Made by a program: the position numbers and the translations under genes. A stretch of 33,968 bases of DNA, from positions 1 to 33,968 of the forward strand of contig JASMTO010000180.1 in the NCBI GenBank assembly GCA_041694215.1. The letters run 5' to 3'. Source of the stretch: Flexistipes sp041694215 (GTDB lineage: Bacteria; Chrysiogenota; Deferribacteres; Deferribacterales; Flexistipitaceae). Positions 33,814 through 33,968 of this stretch are shown in pieces (position 1 is the stretch's first letter; the number at the start of each line of letters is the position of its first letter). The notes under the pieces are model-generated. The model was not told where the DNA came from, made no database searches, and saw only the letters and a program-made list of their open reading frames with translations.

Positions 33814-33968
33814 CTACCAAATATAAAGAAACTTAAAATACACTCCATCAGACTTCACAGTATTTTTTCCATCAATTGATTTTCCATATCTTGCAGTAAA
33901 TGACATTGATGGAGAAATATTAATCATTAAGCCAGCTCCCAAAGTAGTTTCGTTACTACTTCCAGTTT
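33814..33968 (-). CDS. Outer-membrane beta-barrel protein, 3' end only
   Basis: The minus-strand frame runs in from the window edge and ends at TAG (33814-33816). It reads TLGAGLMINISPSMSFTARY, then YGKSIDGKN and ends VYFKFLYIW. Alternating hydrophobic residues and a final aromatic residue are the mark of outer-membrane barrels, probably of the Phenol_MetA_deg or porin-like kind. It points to a Gram-negative source. It is 36 bases upstream of the AmiS/UreI gene and probably in the same operon. Confidence 0.65.
   Translation of the reverse strand, partial: TGSSNETTLGAGLMINISPSMSFTARYGKSIDGKNTVKSDGVYFKFLYIW

Noticed and set aside
1..33968. CRISPR array
   Set aside because: No series of evenly spaced 25-40 base repeats was seen; the repeats present are short tandem or inverted ones.

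Overview
The window reads as three blocks of DNA with different base composition, so it is either a bacterial chromosome carrying an acquired island or a join of DNA from different sources. Nothing here names the species. The left block (about 1-20,500) is AT-rich and looks like an anaerobic, iron-using, amino-acid-degrading Gram-negative bacterium; a Deferribacterota-like host is only a guess.

Left block: the end of a PII gene and amtB (ammonium sensing and uptake); an aldo/keto reductase on the minus strand; a five-PAS diguanylate cyclase; an iron-uptake operon (DtxR-FeoA fusion, feoA, feoB, Cys-rich FeoB partner) behind a clear sigma-70 promoter with a palindromic operator; a class I aminotransferase; a secreted PepSY-like protein behind a sigma-54 promoter; a ferredoxin-nitroreductase; a LarE-like PP-loop protein without a normal start codon; an Rrf2 regulator; and a tautomerase. 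Then, on the minus strand, comes a coupled catabolic set: a GABA-type aminotransferase (only its 3' end), a tungsten aldehyde:ferredoxin oxidoreductase, and a branched-chain-type ABC importer (binding protein, LivH, frameshifted LivM, LivG, LivF). Together they suggest uptake of an amino acid, transamination, and ferredoxin-linked oxidation of the resulting aldehyde.

Middle block (about 20,508-25,800) is GC-rich and begins at a sharp junction where two genes are cut: the aminotransferase has lost its 5' part and a zeta-like kinase its 3' part. It holds a minus-strand accessory cluster: MNT nucleotidyltransferase, GxxExxY protein flanked by inverted repeats, a small SH3-like protein, an XRE regulator, a MazG-like pyrophosphohydrolase, and a large PD-(D/E)XK nuclease + superfamily 1 helicase + LexA-like S24 peptidase protein interrupted by one in-frame TGA. 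It ends at a strong terminator and a 21-base tRNA 3' end, which looks like an attachment site.

Right block (about 25,822-33,968) has lower GC again. It starts with tandem repeats and a long gene-free stretch, then an unrecognised protein followed by a HEPN-domain protein (a candidate defence or toxin pair), a serine recombinase with an array of half-sites upstream, a DUF2188 protein, about 1 kb without genes that includes a possible structured RNA, and finally a minus-strand metabolic group: outer-membrane protein (partial), AmiS/UreI channel, glycyl-radical-enzyme activase and iron alcohol dehydrogenase.

The strongest candidates for something new are the XRE-MazG-nuclease/helicase/S24 cassette, the two-gene HEPN cassette beside the recombinase, and the DtxR-FeoA gene with a second start inside it.
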